From Ligustrum vulgare (lineage: Eukaryota; Streptophyta; Magnoliopsida; Lamiales; Oleaceae): a DNA stretch of 64,000 bases. Shown one piece after another: positions 10,800-21,683 of this stretch; the first letter of the stretch is position 1; each line of letters opens with the position of its first letter. The translations under genes were made by a program, and so were the position numbers. The stretch lies in the NCBI GenBank assembly GCA_963555705.1, contig OY743180.1:39526129-39590128 (forward strand), given 5' to 3'. The notes beneath the pieces are model-generated. The model worked only from the letters and a program-made list of their open reading frames with translations. It searched no databases and had not been told where the DNA came from.

Positions 10800-11150
10800 T
10801 CATGAAGAGTAATTGAATTCTTTCTTCCTTCGTTTAGGCTTTTTCTCACTGAATTTTTCTAACAAAGTTTTAATAAGGCAACATTCATTTTTAATACTAC
10901 AAAATAACTGTACTATATATTTTGCTTTCATTTGATATTTGTTTCCAATTTGAATTTTTACCAAACAATATTTTAATAAGACAATTTTTTGTAATGTCTC
11001 ATTCAAGGGAAATAGTGGTAAATAATATATTAATTAGTAAATAATATTTATACCACTGCAATCCTAGTTATTATTCTCATTGTATCACAATTCTTCCCTA
11101 TATATGAGGCTCTAGTTCTTAATAAATATTTAATTATAATTTCATATTTT
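10800..11150 (+). mobile_element. Possible 3' LTR of the decayed copia remnant
   Basis: Follows the end of pol directly. The stretch 'tttaggctttttctcactgaatttttctaacaaagttttaataaggca' resembles the R/U5-proximal part of copia LTRs, and it occurs twice in weakened form (about 10838-10882 and 10960-10985). 'atatatgaggctctagttcttaataaat' near 11100-11127 could be a polyadenylation region. Exact ends were not found. Confidence 0.35.
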
Positions 11151-13090
11151 TTAATCTTTACTTCCTATTTGAAATACGAAGAGCAAATAATTTTTTTTAA
11201 TGTTTTTAATGAAACTTTTGGATAAAAACTTTCATTAGAAACAATATATACTAATTAATGAGGTATGATGATAAGAATACGACCAAAAAACAAAACAAAA
11301 AAACCACTTGAGGACATAAGTATTAAAATGAGTAAAGCTGTAAACCATTATAAAAATAAATAAATCGCAGTGCAAGCATATTTAGTTTACAAGAACTCCT
11401 ATTAACATATATTTCATTTCCATGTATGCCACTGCAGGTTAGCTGGCTGCTATAGTGTCAAGCGTAAGAGTTTATAAGTAGTTTTTAATCTATAAAAGAG
11501 GGGCTTAAGTAATTTTCATTTCTAATGGTATGTTTAGTTTTTGACCCAAATTTTCCAACTTGAAGTGTTTGATTTTATTTATTTATTTATTTTAAGGAAT
11601 GGAAAATTTTCCAGCATGCCTCCAAATTCGTGCTATTTTGTAAAAAATACTTTGATTATGATATTCGCACAATTTTTTTGTACCACTTTACTTACAATGT
11701 ATGAGATAACAAATTATGATATATTGATTTTGAAGATGATGTGATATGTGAACTAATAGGATTGTGCAACATCAGTATTATAAGTAAAATTTGTACATGT
11801 ATCATGATTCAAAATACTTTCCACCCAAGATTTCCGGTTGTGGTTGATTGCCTTCTAACGGATCTTATTTCCACTCAAATTTTATATCGCAATCAAACAC
11901 ATCCTAAGTGCATGCTAGTACAAATTGACACACACACCCACACAAATATATATATATATATATATAATTTTATTGGTTAAATATTTATAATATTAGCTGC
12001 TTTGATAATGTTTTTGAATGAGTGTTGAAAAAAAATGTTAAAATACAACGCGTAAGTGTAGAAATCATGTAAATTTGCATTTTCAATTAAATTAATAATA
12101 AACCCTTGTTTGATTCTCATAATATTGTATTATGTTTTTATTTAATATAATTGCATAATTAACATATTTTCATAAATTTTGATCAAAATCATTATAACAA
12201 TCATATTTTCGAGCATCGCGCGGGTAAAAAGAAATAGCAATGCTTACTAAAAGGTAATATTAAAAGAAAAAAATGTTTTACTATTTTTCATTGAACTTCT
12301 TAATAAAATAAAGTAATAATATTTTATTTGATATGTATAAATTTTAATTCAAAACAAAGTCAACAATAAATCTATCACATATTTTATGGAAACCACAACT
12401 TTTTAAACGCACATTTTATCAACTTTTATCAAGTTATTTACAATTCTATTTTTAACTTTATCAAATATAATGATTGCATTAAATAACATTGGCTCATTTT
12501 TAATCAACCATAAAATCTATTTCTCACACAATAATATTTATTGACTTGATAAAACTATTCGTACGGGTGAAATTTGTTAGAATATGGGTTTATAGAAGAG
12601 ATATGTTATTTCACATGAGGTTGACTTAAAAAATGATGTGATCTGCGATAAATAATTTTTTATCAAAATATGTATCTGTCAATCTTTTTTTGTCAATCTT
12701 TTCATACATGACAAGCAATTAGCATGATAATTGTGTACATGTACCATGATTGATATTGACCATTACATTTTGCATCCGTTGACGAAGTACATAATTTAAA
12801 ACCGCGTAGGAATTTTGACTCTGGCTTAGTCTTCATTGACTAGTCATCTCTCTTCACTCAGTAGTTGCTCAATCTTTTCCCTCAATACCCTAAAGCCACA
12901 CGCACTATCCACTCCTTTTAAGTTCTATCCAACTTCTTCCCACTTGGGCCTCAAGTAAAATTCCTCAAAACTAAACGTGCTGCTCAATCCACGTATTCTT
13001 TGTGATATACATATATTTTCTTTTCTTTTTCTGCTATTGCCTTCCCTTCCCTTTCCTAACACTTGTGAAGCAACTTCCACCCCCCTCCCC
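11150..13090. other. AT-rich upstream region of the zinc-finger gene
   Basis: No conserved protein seen; open frames near 11541-11980 look like chance. Contains a (CA)n-(TA)n microsatellite near 11928-11966. The last 300 bases before 13090 become CT-rich (for example CCACCCCCCTCCCC), a common feature of plant core promoters. Confidence 0.5.
11928..11966. repeat. Compound (AC)n/(TA)n microsatellite
   Basis: ACACACACCCACACAAATATATATATATATATAT-type simple repeat. Confidence 0.85.
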
Positions 13091-13097
13091 TATCCCC

Positions 13098-13107
13098 TTT
13101 ATATAAT
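13098..13107 (+). promoter_or_regulatory. Probable TATA box of the zinc-finger gene
   Basis: TTTATATAAT lies 202 bp before the start codon, after a CT-rich block, giving a predicted 5' leader of roughly 170-180 nt. This is a position and sequence inference; no transcript data are available. Confidence 0.5.
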
Positions 13108-13308
13108 CCTTACACTCCCATTTTCCTTATTCCAAATTCTCACACAGAACTAATTCTTCCCTTTGATCTCAAAGACTAGATCAATTACTTCAATTCTTTT
13201 ATTGACCCGACTCCCGAGTACAATCTTCATTCAGCTTTATTCTCCATCCTCAGTATTTCTTGAGAAGAAAAGTTAGGTTAATTTCTTACTATCTTTCTAA
13301 TTATATAT

Positions 13309-13989
13309 ATGGCACTTGAAGCAATGAATTCTCAGACTACTCCGTTGCCGCCATTTCTGTTGGATAAAACCGGCATAAGTTCTTTTAGGCGGTTGATGAA
13401 GGATAAGCGATCAAGTCGACCACATAGCGTGGAACAAAAGGAAATGACTGAAGAAGAACATTTAGCTATTTGCCTTATGATGTTAGCTCATGGAGGCGGC
13501 CCAGCCACAACAGCCGCACCACTGCAGCCGCAAACTGAAACCCGTCTGCCATCAGACTCTTCGAAGGTTTTGTACAAGTGTTCGGTATGTGGCAAAGGTT
13601 TTGGATCTTACCAAGCTTTGGGAGGGCACAAGACGATTCATCGAAAGATAACTGGCGGCGGTGGTGGAAGCCAAGAATACTCCACAGTCTCTGCCTCCGC
13701 AACCACAACAAAGGGTGGCGGGACCCATAAGTGCTCCATCTGCCACAAGTGTTTCCCCACCGGCCAGGCCTTGGGAGGCCACAAAAGGCGGCACTATGAA
13801 GGAGGCCCCACTAGCAACGGCGGTGGAGCTGCCAGCAGTGCTATGACATCATCAGAACATGTACAGTCTACCGTTACTCACCGGGACTTTGACTTGAACC
13901 TGCCGGCGCTGCCACAATTCTGGCCTGGCTTTGGCTCAGGTGAAGAAGAAGTCGAAAGCCCTCATCCGGCAAAGAAACTTCGCCTTTAG
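13309..13989 (+). CDS. ZAT10: C2H2 zinc-finger repressor, ZAT10/STZ type
   Basis: Intact single-exon gene of 226 codons, the usual size for this family. It begins MALEAMNS, as ZAT10-like proteins do. A KDKRSSR basic patch (31-37) may be a nuclear localisation signal; the acidic-leucine L-box [12 protein letters not shown] follows at 48-59. Two plant-type C2H2 fingers carry the QALGGH signature: C91, C94, H107, H111 and C142, C145, H158, H162. An EAR repression motif DLNLPAL lies at 195-201 and the C-terminus ends with PAKKLRL. Family members are nuclear DNA-binding repressors induced by drought, salt, cold, wounding and high light. It is the only clearly intact ordinary host gene in the window. 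The start is the first ATG in frame, with strong N-terminal family similarity. It could be a ZAT6/ZAT10 paralogue rather than the strict orthologue. Confidence 0.93.
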   Translation: MALEAMNSQTTPLPPFLLDKTGISSFRRLMKDKRSSRPHSVEQKEMTEEEHLAICLMMLAHGGGPATTAAPLQPQTETRLPSDSSKVLYKCSVCGKGFGSYQALGGHKTIHRKITGGGGGSQEYSTVSASATTTKGGGTHKCSICHKCFPTGQALGGHKRRHYEGGPTSNGGGAASSAMTSSEHVQSTVTHRDFDLNLPALPQFWPGFGSGEEEVESPHPAKKLRL

Positions 13990-14123
13990 AATTCTGAGTA
14001 CAGGGAATTGATCTTTTGAATTATTATGATTTTTCCTTGAATCATTATTTGTTGGTAAAAATTCGTTTTCCGCAGTCGTTGAGTCCCATTCCTTTGTATA
14101 TTCTTTTGCCCATTTCTTTGTAT

Positions 14124-14129
14124 AATAAA
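14124..14129 (+). terminator. Polyadenylation signal candidate
   Basis: AATAAA 135 bp after the zinc-finger stop codon, in T-rich sequence. Confidence 0.45.
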
Positions 14130-14203
14130 AATCTTATTATTAGTAAAAGTTTCGGGTATAAAGTATACTTTTTTTTTTCGCAGTAGATTCCAACCGTAAA
14201 GTT

Positions 14204-14372
14204 TAATACAATACATTCTGAGAATTATTGACGGCCAGAATGAAGTTCAGAATCTTTCATTTATCGACAGAATGAATTCAGTCTGCACGATTTCTTGCAC
14301 ACGACAAATTGACAACCAAATGGGCGGGAATTTAAACCTCTATGGCACATTTAGGGGTAAACAAAAAAGTTA
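14204..14372 (+). repeat. 169-bp direct repeat, left copy
   Basis: From TAATACAATACATTC to AAAAAAGTTA. It matches 16181-16349 base for base in length with roughly two dozen substitutions (counted by eye). The shared core includes TCTGCACGATTTCTTGCACA and CCAAATGGGCGGGAATTTA. It has no TG...CA ends, so it does not look like an LTR. Confidence 0.85.
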
Positions 14373-15240
14373 CAATAATGATACAGTCCCCTCAAGACTC
14401 ACCGCAGAGCTCACCTCAAGCAATTTATCATCCTTAAGTAACGAGATATCGTGGGAATTGAAATAAATCGCTAAAATGGATTCAAAATTACTGAGTCCTA
14501 CTAAAATTTTCAATCTCTCCCTCTCAAACGAAATTACCGCTGGAGTCATTTTCCACAGCGCCAACCACTGCAGTCAGATTTTCTCCGACCATCTCCCACC
14601 GTCCCTTCCAACGGTAACTTGATTATCGGCCACCTGTTAACATGGAATCAGGTGATTAATTTTTTGGTTTGGTTCCCTTTGCCTTGTCTGTGATTTTAGC
14701 CGACGGTGGTGATGTTAACATGATTCAAAGAAGTGATTTTGGCCGATAACTTTATTTTTGTGAATCATTCCAAGAAGTGATTAGTAATAGAAATTTTACC
14801 ATTTTGAGCTATCTCTTTCTGTAGGAAACTTGTGGAAGAAAGGGAAAAAACGTTTAGAAGGTTATCTTCCCATAAATTTCTGAGTTTGATAATCATTTAG
14901 AAAAGGTAAACATCCATTTACACTGTTTCTCACAATAGGCATTCTACGCTTGATGCACAATTTCACATAATAATATGTTTTCAACCAGCAGTTCTAACAA
15001 ACTTTCTTGCTAACCTAATGCTCAAAGAATTAAGGGCGTGTTTGATATGCTAGAATCCCATAGAACTGGAAAATGATTTCCATGAGATTTCATTTTTGGT
15101 CTGTGTGATTGCCTTTTGGTTGGGTGGAATTAATTTTTCTCCTTGTTATCCCATTTGTCATTCTCTGTTGATATCCTATTTCGTGTTTAAGTTCCAATTA
15201 CCATTTTCGGTTTATAGTTGTTCTTGTTTTTCAAAAACTA
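14373..15240 (+). other. Probable former promoter and leader of the FRS-like pseudogene
   Basis: Between the left direct repeat and the pseudogene start. The stretch 14500-14660 is rich in CT and contains splice-donor-like and leader-like sequence ('tctccgaccatctcccaccgtcc'). A Tourist-like end (TTAAGGGCGTGTTTGATA) is at 15029-15046 but no inverted partner was found. No reading frame of note. Confidence 0.4.
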
Positions 15241-16125
15241 TGGATGTGGGGGCACTGAATTTAGGGCCTTTAATATCAACAGAAACTCAATTTTCGTACT
15301 CAGATGAAGAGATGGCAAACAAGAACCTAGTGATTGAGGATGATGTGAGTTCACAAGATAATGAAGAAGGGACGGAGAAGACCGTGGGTTGAATGCGGAT
15401 GAGGACATTGAGGTTGTGCCTGCGGTTGGCATGAAATTTAAGGATGTCGAAGAATTGTATGACTTTTATGCAAAGTACGCTTACCGCGTGGGGTTTCCAG
15501 TTAGAAAAAGAAATTCGAGGAAGGGTGAGAATGGGTTATTATGAAATGTGGCATTTGCATGTTCACGAGAAGGCAAAAACCAGTGTACTACTAGCAATTC
15601 TTTGAAACAGCATCCAACCATGCAAACGGGTTGTAAATCTAAGATGACAGCTTCTTTGGACGTTAATGGAATATGGCGAATTACGAAGGTTCATCTTGAG
15701 CATAATCATTTATGTAGTCCTACAAAGTCTAGATCGTTTCGATGTAATCGAAGGGTTAGTGCACATGTGAAACGACAGCTTGAAGTGAATGATATTGCTA
15801 GAATACCCTTACATAAAACTTTTTACTCATCTATTGTTGAGGCTGGTGGATATGAGCAAGTGACATTTAGTGAAAGGGGTTGCAGAAACTACATTGAGAA
15901 GGCAAGGAGCTTAAGACTTGGGGACGGAGACGCTGCAACTATTCAAGTTTACTTCTGTAAAATGCAAGCAACATGTCCGGGATTTTATTTTTCACTTGAT
16001 TTGGATGACGAGGGTCGCCTAAGGAATGTTTTTTTGGCCGATAACAGATTTAGAGAAGCGTAAAAGGAATTCGGAGATGTTATCACGTTTGATACCACAT
16101 ACTTGACCAACAAGTTCAGTACTAG
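15241..16125 (+). pseudogene. FAR1/FRS-like transcription factor, truncated
   Basis: Homologous to FAR1-RELATED SEQUENCE proteins, which are light-signalling transcription factors domesticated from MULE transposases. It opens with MDVGALNLGPLISTETQ and an acidic region. The FAR1 DNA-binding domain follows: VGMKFKDVEELYDFYAKYA...GFPVRKRNS (15420-15520), then ACSREGK, GCKSKMTA and the WRITKVHLEHNH segment (to about 15710). The transposase-like region starts with DAATIQVYFCKMQ...FYFSLDLDDEGRLRNVFLAD and FGDVITFDTTYLTNKF, then is cut off at about 16125. Breaks: a frame change after 15391, an in-frame TGA at 15540, a TAA at 16061. The C-terminal half with catalytic-core remnants and SWIM finger is absent. 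Confidence 0.88.
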
Positions 16126-16180
16126 TGAAAACACTAAAAATTCAAAAAATAAACGACGGCTCAAGCAGCTAAACACTTCG

Positions 16181-16349
16181 TAATACAATACATTCGAAGA
16201 ATTATTGACAACCAGAATGAAGTACAGAAGCCTTGATTTATGGACAGAGTGAATTCAATCTGCACGATTTCTTGCACACGACAAATCGACAACCAAATGG
16301 GCGGGAATTTATAACTCTTTGGGACATGTAGGGGTAAACAAAAAAGTTA
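16181..16349 (+). repeat. 169-bp direct repeat, right copy
   Basis: Second copy of the repeat at 14204-14372, lying just after the point where the FRS-like pseudogene is truncated. Best explained as the promoter-proximal part of a tandemly duplicated gene copy, left after unequal recombination. Confidence 0.85.
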
Positions 16350-16417
16350 GATGATGGAAGAGGGTTTTATTTCATAATTTATTTCAATTCTTTAAATATG
16401 GATCCTTACATGATTAA

Positions 16418-16594
16418 TGTGTGTTTAGTATTGTTTAAAATGAGTTTTTTTTTAAAATTAATAATGATTTTTAGGAGAAAAAATGATTGATATTTGATTA
16501 AAAAGTCAAATATTGTGAGGTTGACTTTTAATGAAAGGTTGAGATTGAGTAAGGTAGAAAAATAAGGAAATTTTAATGAATACTAAACACACTC
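16418..16594. mobile_element. Tourist-like MITE, 177 bp
   Basis: Terminal inverted repeats TGTGTGTTTAGTATT (left) and GAGTGTGTTTAGTATT (right, read inward) flanked by TAA on both sides (16415-16417, 16595-16597). Size, TIR start and 3-bp TAA duplication fit PIF/Harbinger-derived Tourist MITEs. No coding capacity. Confidence 0.75.
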
Positions 16595-16597
16595 TAA

Positions 16598-17922
16598 ATA
16601 TCACACATGTAGACGATAAAATCACGAGCAATACTACTTGTACAACCATAGTTGTCAACTATTATTGACAATTCAGATATAGCACGATCTTGTTGCACAT
16701 CGCATCACCTTTTAAATCAACATATCACAATTTGTCACATCTACATTATCAATCATAGTTGTCATCAAAAGTTGTACAAATGTCATTTTTCTAATAAAAT
16801 CACACACGATTTAATGTTGGTGGTTAAGTGATTTGACGGTTTTGTCATTCAGCTTTTAGTCCTAAAAGTCACACGTACAAGTTGACATTTTCTTAACACG
16901 CTAGTAGTAAATGAACACGTGCATTGCACATCTTATATATAAAATGAATGATATGCGTAATATTTTTGAAGTACTAATACTATTTTTGAAATGTAATGTT
17001 TGATTACAATAATACTTCTTTGTACATAGTTATTTGTCAGCGTCCCATTATTTTTATTGTTTTTTATATTCTTCTTTTACCAAGTCTTATTGTTCATATT
17101 GAAACTCGAGAAGAAAGTGTTATATATAGTTGTTCATGAGAGAATACATGTTCATAAAAGTATATTCTAACAGTATGCAATTCTTATCTTGATCCTTGTT
17201 AATGGTCATTGTAAAGCATAGATGTATTGAAAAATCATTCATTATCAATTTGAATTGATATCCTTCACCATTTGCGGGAGTTAATTGGATCTATGGAAGG
17301 ATAACTTATATTCTAGCATATTGTCCAACGATAATTTTTGCAGACACAATTTGTCTATTGAAATCACAATAAATTATTTTTATGTCATTGCAAAGATCAT
17401 TGGATAAACTTCATATTCCATTTGAGTGTCACTGGACAATTTCTTTTGAAGACAACAAATTTGGGGATATCATTTAACAACAATATATATCTAGGAACCC
17501 TTGTTGATAAAATTGATTTGTGTCATTATGCCTTTGTTGAAACTAACAATATAATTTCTCTACTTTCTCCATGAAATAACTCAACTAGTTCTTCATTGAG
17601 GTGGTGAACGTACTATTTTTTATTGGAAAAATTGTGTTATATAAGCTACATATAATAATATATTAAATAAGAAAATGTATTTGCTAAAACCTTAGGGGTA
17701 TTTATTCTTATAGTTGTCTATTGATCTAATATGAAGAAAAAAGTAAGTGTAAATATTATATAAATATTAACTTACAAATTAATATATATTAATGTAATTG
17801 TATTCTATTGTATTGTATTGTATTGTAATGAATTTCGAAAACGTGAATTAAAATTTGTAAAATATGTTTCATGTAATCAATGAAAATAAAACTCAAGGAT
17901 TAATTAAGCCCTTGTTTGGCCC
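16598..17922. other. AT-rich intergenic stretch
   Basis: No reading frame, RNA gene or structured repeat was recognised. A short TATTG pentanucleotide run lies at about 17800-17826. Confidence 0.5.
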
Positions 17923-17925
17923 CAT

Positions 17926-17984
17926 TATTTGAGAAATAATGTGATTTTAAATAATATTTTTGGAGAATGTGTAGTTAAAAAATA
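17926..17984. mobile_element. Left part of a Tourist-like MITE split by the MULE
   Basis: Starts GCCCTTGTTTGGCCCCATTATTT after TAA. The inverse, AAATAATTGGGGCCAAACAAGAGC followed by TAA, ends at 26880. The shared 14-bp CTTGTTTGGCCCCA plus the TAA on both outer sides suggest one MITE interrupted by the 8.7-kb MULE. Confidence 0.45.
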
Positions 17985-17996
17985 GGGACATTTGCA

Positions 17997-18880
17997 TGGA
18001 TGACCAAAAAATGTATAATGCCAAAAAATGTGACAACTTTTCAAAATGAGCTCAAAAATGAATAATTTTTCCCCAGAAAAGTTCAATATGCCCTCACTCA
18101 ACTAAAAGACAAAAATGAAATCAGCAAGTGGACTCAACATACGATTGATGTGATGTACATGACATTCCATAACTACCCAATGGACAAAGAAATAAGCCAA
18201 TGGATAAAAGAGTGAACCAAAAAAATTTTTTTTAAAAATTATTTAAAGAAAACGAAAATTTCACTTTCTTTTCTTCTACTTCATTTGAACACTATCTCTC
18301 TTGCACCACAAAACTATTCACTCAATCTCCATTAACACTTGAAGAAGATACAATTTGAAACTTGAAATTCCATTTCCAAATGTAAGCATTTTTGTAACAT
18401 ATGATATATGGACATTAATTATAGACAATTCCAAAGGTCACCATTTTTGTAACATATGAATATGGGCATGAAATATATTGATGTTTTGTAAATCATTCAT
18501 GATTCTACTTTTTAGATCTTGAGACACATACATTTAGATTTGGGTGATAATAAGTGTCCTCATAAATGCCTAAAGATCTTTCTTTGTTGTCATATTGTTC
18601 ATGTGTTTACGTATTGTGGTAGTTGAGCATTGATGGGAACATTAATTTCTGTCCAAATTTTACAACAAGAACCCCAGATTTGGAATTAAAGACGCACAGT
18701 ACAGAACGTCGTGTTCGACATTTAAAATCTGTCGGTTCGAAACCAACATTTAAAACTGTCAAGAATCCCAGAAACAAATCGATACAACACAGAACTGAAT
18801 GCGAGGCTGTCTAATTTCATTTTCAATTCGATTTTTTGAAATGCATCAATGTTTGACTTACGTATACTGTTGTTTCAGGA
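17997..18880 (+). other. MULE 5' region
   Basis: Subterminal region with AAAAAATGT repeats, then AT-rich leader. A 63-codon open stretch at 18623-18814 (MSIDGNINFC...) has no recognised domain; 'ttgtttcag|gaatg' just before 18881 looks like a splice acceptor, so it may be a leader exon. Confidence 0.4.
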
Positions 18881-21185
18881 ATGAGTGCTAATTTTCGATT
18901 CATCGTCTCTTATGGCGGAGAGTTTTTGAATGTAGATGATGAATGGAAGTGGCGTGGGAACAAGACTACATCTATTGTAGTCCCTAGCGATATCACGGTG
19001 GAAGGACTAATTGAACGGTTGAATGTGAAGCTCCCACCTACTAATGTTTACAGTGACATGTTATTGCAATTCAAGGTGCCTAACATGAACATACCACCAG
19101 CCGAAATTCAGGAAGAGGAAGAATTGAAGTGGTACTTAACCATTCACAGAGAAACAACTCTATGTGTTATTGCTGTCGAAACACCCGCTCGTTTAGTGGA
19201 TGCAGCTATGGACATTAGTTCCCAACAAAATCAGTGTCATGCAACGGCCAATATAGTCACTGAGACCAATGAGAATGCAACGAACAATATTGTCTGTGAT
19301 GCATTTGAAGACACTACGCATGGTAATGTAGATAGTCCCTTTTTTGTGTTATATAACGTGGACAATGATATACTGAGTGCGGATTCTCTATCTGCACCTA
19401 ACTCTACAAACGGGGATATGCACGATGGAGTAGAGCATGTAGACACTTCTGACCTTGCATCTAATCAAAATTTCTTGAACAAGTGCTAGTTGTACAGAAA
19501 ACTGCGACTTCTTGCGTTGCGGGAGAAATTTTAGTTTCGGGTTCAGAGATCTTAGACAAATGTATTACATGTTGTGTGTGTCGACCGTAACTGTAAGTGG
19601 ATGTTACGGGCAACGACCATTAAAGGTTTAGGTGTCTTCATGATTCGAAAATTCTGTGACTTGCATATGTGTTCTGTGGACTGCCGACGTCACGCTGTTA
19701 AACATGCTATAAATTCGATCGTGGCTAAACACATTAGGTGTAGATTGAATGACCCCAACACGCCATATGCTCCTAAGGTCACTGTCCGCGACGTGGAACG
19801 TGAAATCGGCGTAGAAATTAGTTATAGCAAGGCCCGAAGGGAAAACGAAGTAGCTCTACATTCTTTGAGGGGAACACTCGAGGAGACCTTCCAAAAACAT
19901 GCGTCATATTTCCATGTTCTAGGCGAGAAAAACAAAGGAACCATTGCGCACATAGAAATCGATTCAAGCAACAAGTCTGACTGCTTCTTCTTGGCTTTTG
20001 GTGCAAGCATACGTGGATATTTGCACTTCCTCCATCCTATAATCTGCGTCGATGGTAGTCACTTGAAAGGTCCATACAGAGGAACCCTTCTACTAGTAAC
20101 TGCTCAGGATGGGAATAAACAAATATATCCATTAGCTTGGGGTGTTGTGGAGAAGGAAACAAACAAGTCATGGAATTGATTTTTGTCCAAGTTGAAGGAC
20201 CTCATAGGAGACTCTGAGGAAAAGTTATTTGTATCTGATAGGAAAAAAAGTATTGAGAAGGAAATCACCAATTTATTTCCTCTATCTCATCACGATTGTG
20301 CATATTGAGAAGAATTTAATTCAGCGATATAGTAACGCTAGCGCAACTTTTCTCTTCAAAAAAGTTTCCACAGCGTATCGACTAGAATAATTTGACAGGA
20401 TAATGGTACAGATAAGAACGGTTAGTTCACTAGTGGCGTCCTACTTGGAGAAAGCTGGGTTTGCATTTTGGTCTTGAGCACATTTCACCGGGAATCGATA
20501 CAACATTATGACCAACAACAATGCAGAAAGTTTGAACGCAATGTTGAGACATGCACGTGGCTTACCCATCACATGTCTTGTAGAACACATTTTTAGTACC
20601 ATGCAAAAGTGGTTTTATGATCGCCGTCTATCCTTATTACAATGCACTACACAACTAACTACGAGAATGGAAGAAGGGTTACGTATAGCGTTTGAATCCG
20701 GTACAAGATTGTGGGCATAAGAGCTGACAGAGAACTTGACTCAAGTTGGTATACCCACTGAGACTCACCTCATTGATTTTGAGGAAAAAACTTGCACGTG
20801 TGGAGAATTCCAAGTACACCCTATGCCGTGCTCTTATACTACCCGTGCCGCCTATTCACGGGGTATGTCTCTCTATGACCTTTGCTCCCATTATTACACA
20901 GCCGAGAACTGAAGATGTGCATATGCGGAGGCAATCTATCCAGTGGGTACTGAAGTAGAGTGGAATGTTCCCTCACATATTCGTTCGGTGCAAATATTCC
21001 CACCAAATGTACGTCGACCGCTAGGAAGGACACCAACACAAAGAAAGCGCTCACATTTCGAGGCAACCCTGAAAGTGAGAAAATGTTTGAGATGTGGATG
21101 AGTTGGGCACAATCGTGCGACATGTACAAATCCAATCGGGGGAACCCGTACTTAATTCGGTACATTGGTATTGTGTATCACAATT
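18881..21185 (+). pseudogene. MuDR-type MULE transposase, broken
   Basis: 18881-19489 is the N-terminal PB1-like part (FRFIVSYGGEF..., DITVEGLIERLNVKL). 19574-20179 holds the MuDR zinc-binding end (CVDRNCKWMLRA, FCDLHMCS), the SKARR helix and the start of the DDE catalytic domain with CVDGSHLKG (first Asp). The frame is then cut by TGA at 20177-20179, but homology resumes: LKDLIGDSEEKLFVSDRKKSIEK (second Asp), NNAESLNAMLRHAR (Glu region, 20518) and RRLSLLQ. A SWIM-like finger CTCGEFQVHPMPCSY follows (the final His is Tyr). The end is a zinc knuckle KCLRCG...GHNRATC split by TGA. At least seven stops or frame changes. The protein would cut and rejoin DNA at the element ends in the nucleus. Confidence 0.9.
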
Positions 21186-21189
21186 AGGC

Positions 21190-21683
21190 CTGTTCAGATA
21201 TGCAATATAGCACTATTCTAGGGAGATACAAGCTGTATGAAGTTATCACACCTGTGACATTTATGTACCTCCATCTGCACTTATCTATGTTATAATTCTG
21301 TTGTAATCAACTGTCGATTCCAACAGACAGGTTCTGTAATTACCGACAGTTTTACATTGTGTGCATTATACTTTCCCTAGCATCAACACATTGTCATGCC
21401 ACTGGCCACACGAAAATTATAAATGATTCACTAACAAACCATTATGTGCGTTTATCTAGGAGGGAAACACAAAAACACATATATTTGTAGCGATCCACCA
21501 TGGAATCCGATAGATGAGAATTGTAATTCCCGACACTTGTAATATCTGTGTATGTGACGTCGCCAACCGTGAACAAAATTGGAATGGCAGTGTCCACACA
21601 AATACGTTAAAGGATTCTAGCACACTAAGTGAACACAAGAACGTAAAATATTATTTTAGTCCAAGGATATCTAGAAAACTCAT
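21190..21683. other. MULE spacer between convergent genes
   Basis: Probable 3' regions of both MULE genes. Contains CTGTCGATT...ACCGACAG (21310-21350), one of several CTGTCG inverted motifs in this element. No reading frame. Confidence 0.45.

Noticed and set aside
13475..13846. Overlapping frames on both strands of the zinc-finger gene
   Set aside because: Shadows of the intact ZAT10-type frame in GC-richer sequence; none has conserved features.
15029..15110. Tourist-like MITE beginning TTAAGGGCGTGTTTGATA
   Set aside because: Only one terminus could be found; no inverted partner with TAA before or after the FRS-like pseudogene.
14204..16349. TRIM-type retrotransposon with 169-bp LTRs
   Set aside because: The repeats lack TG...CA ends, primer site and polypurine tract, and the interior is a gene fragment with its leader.
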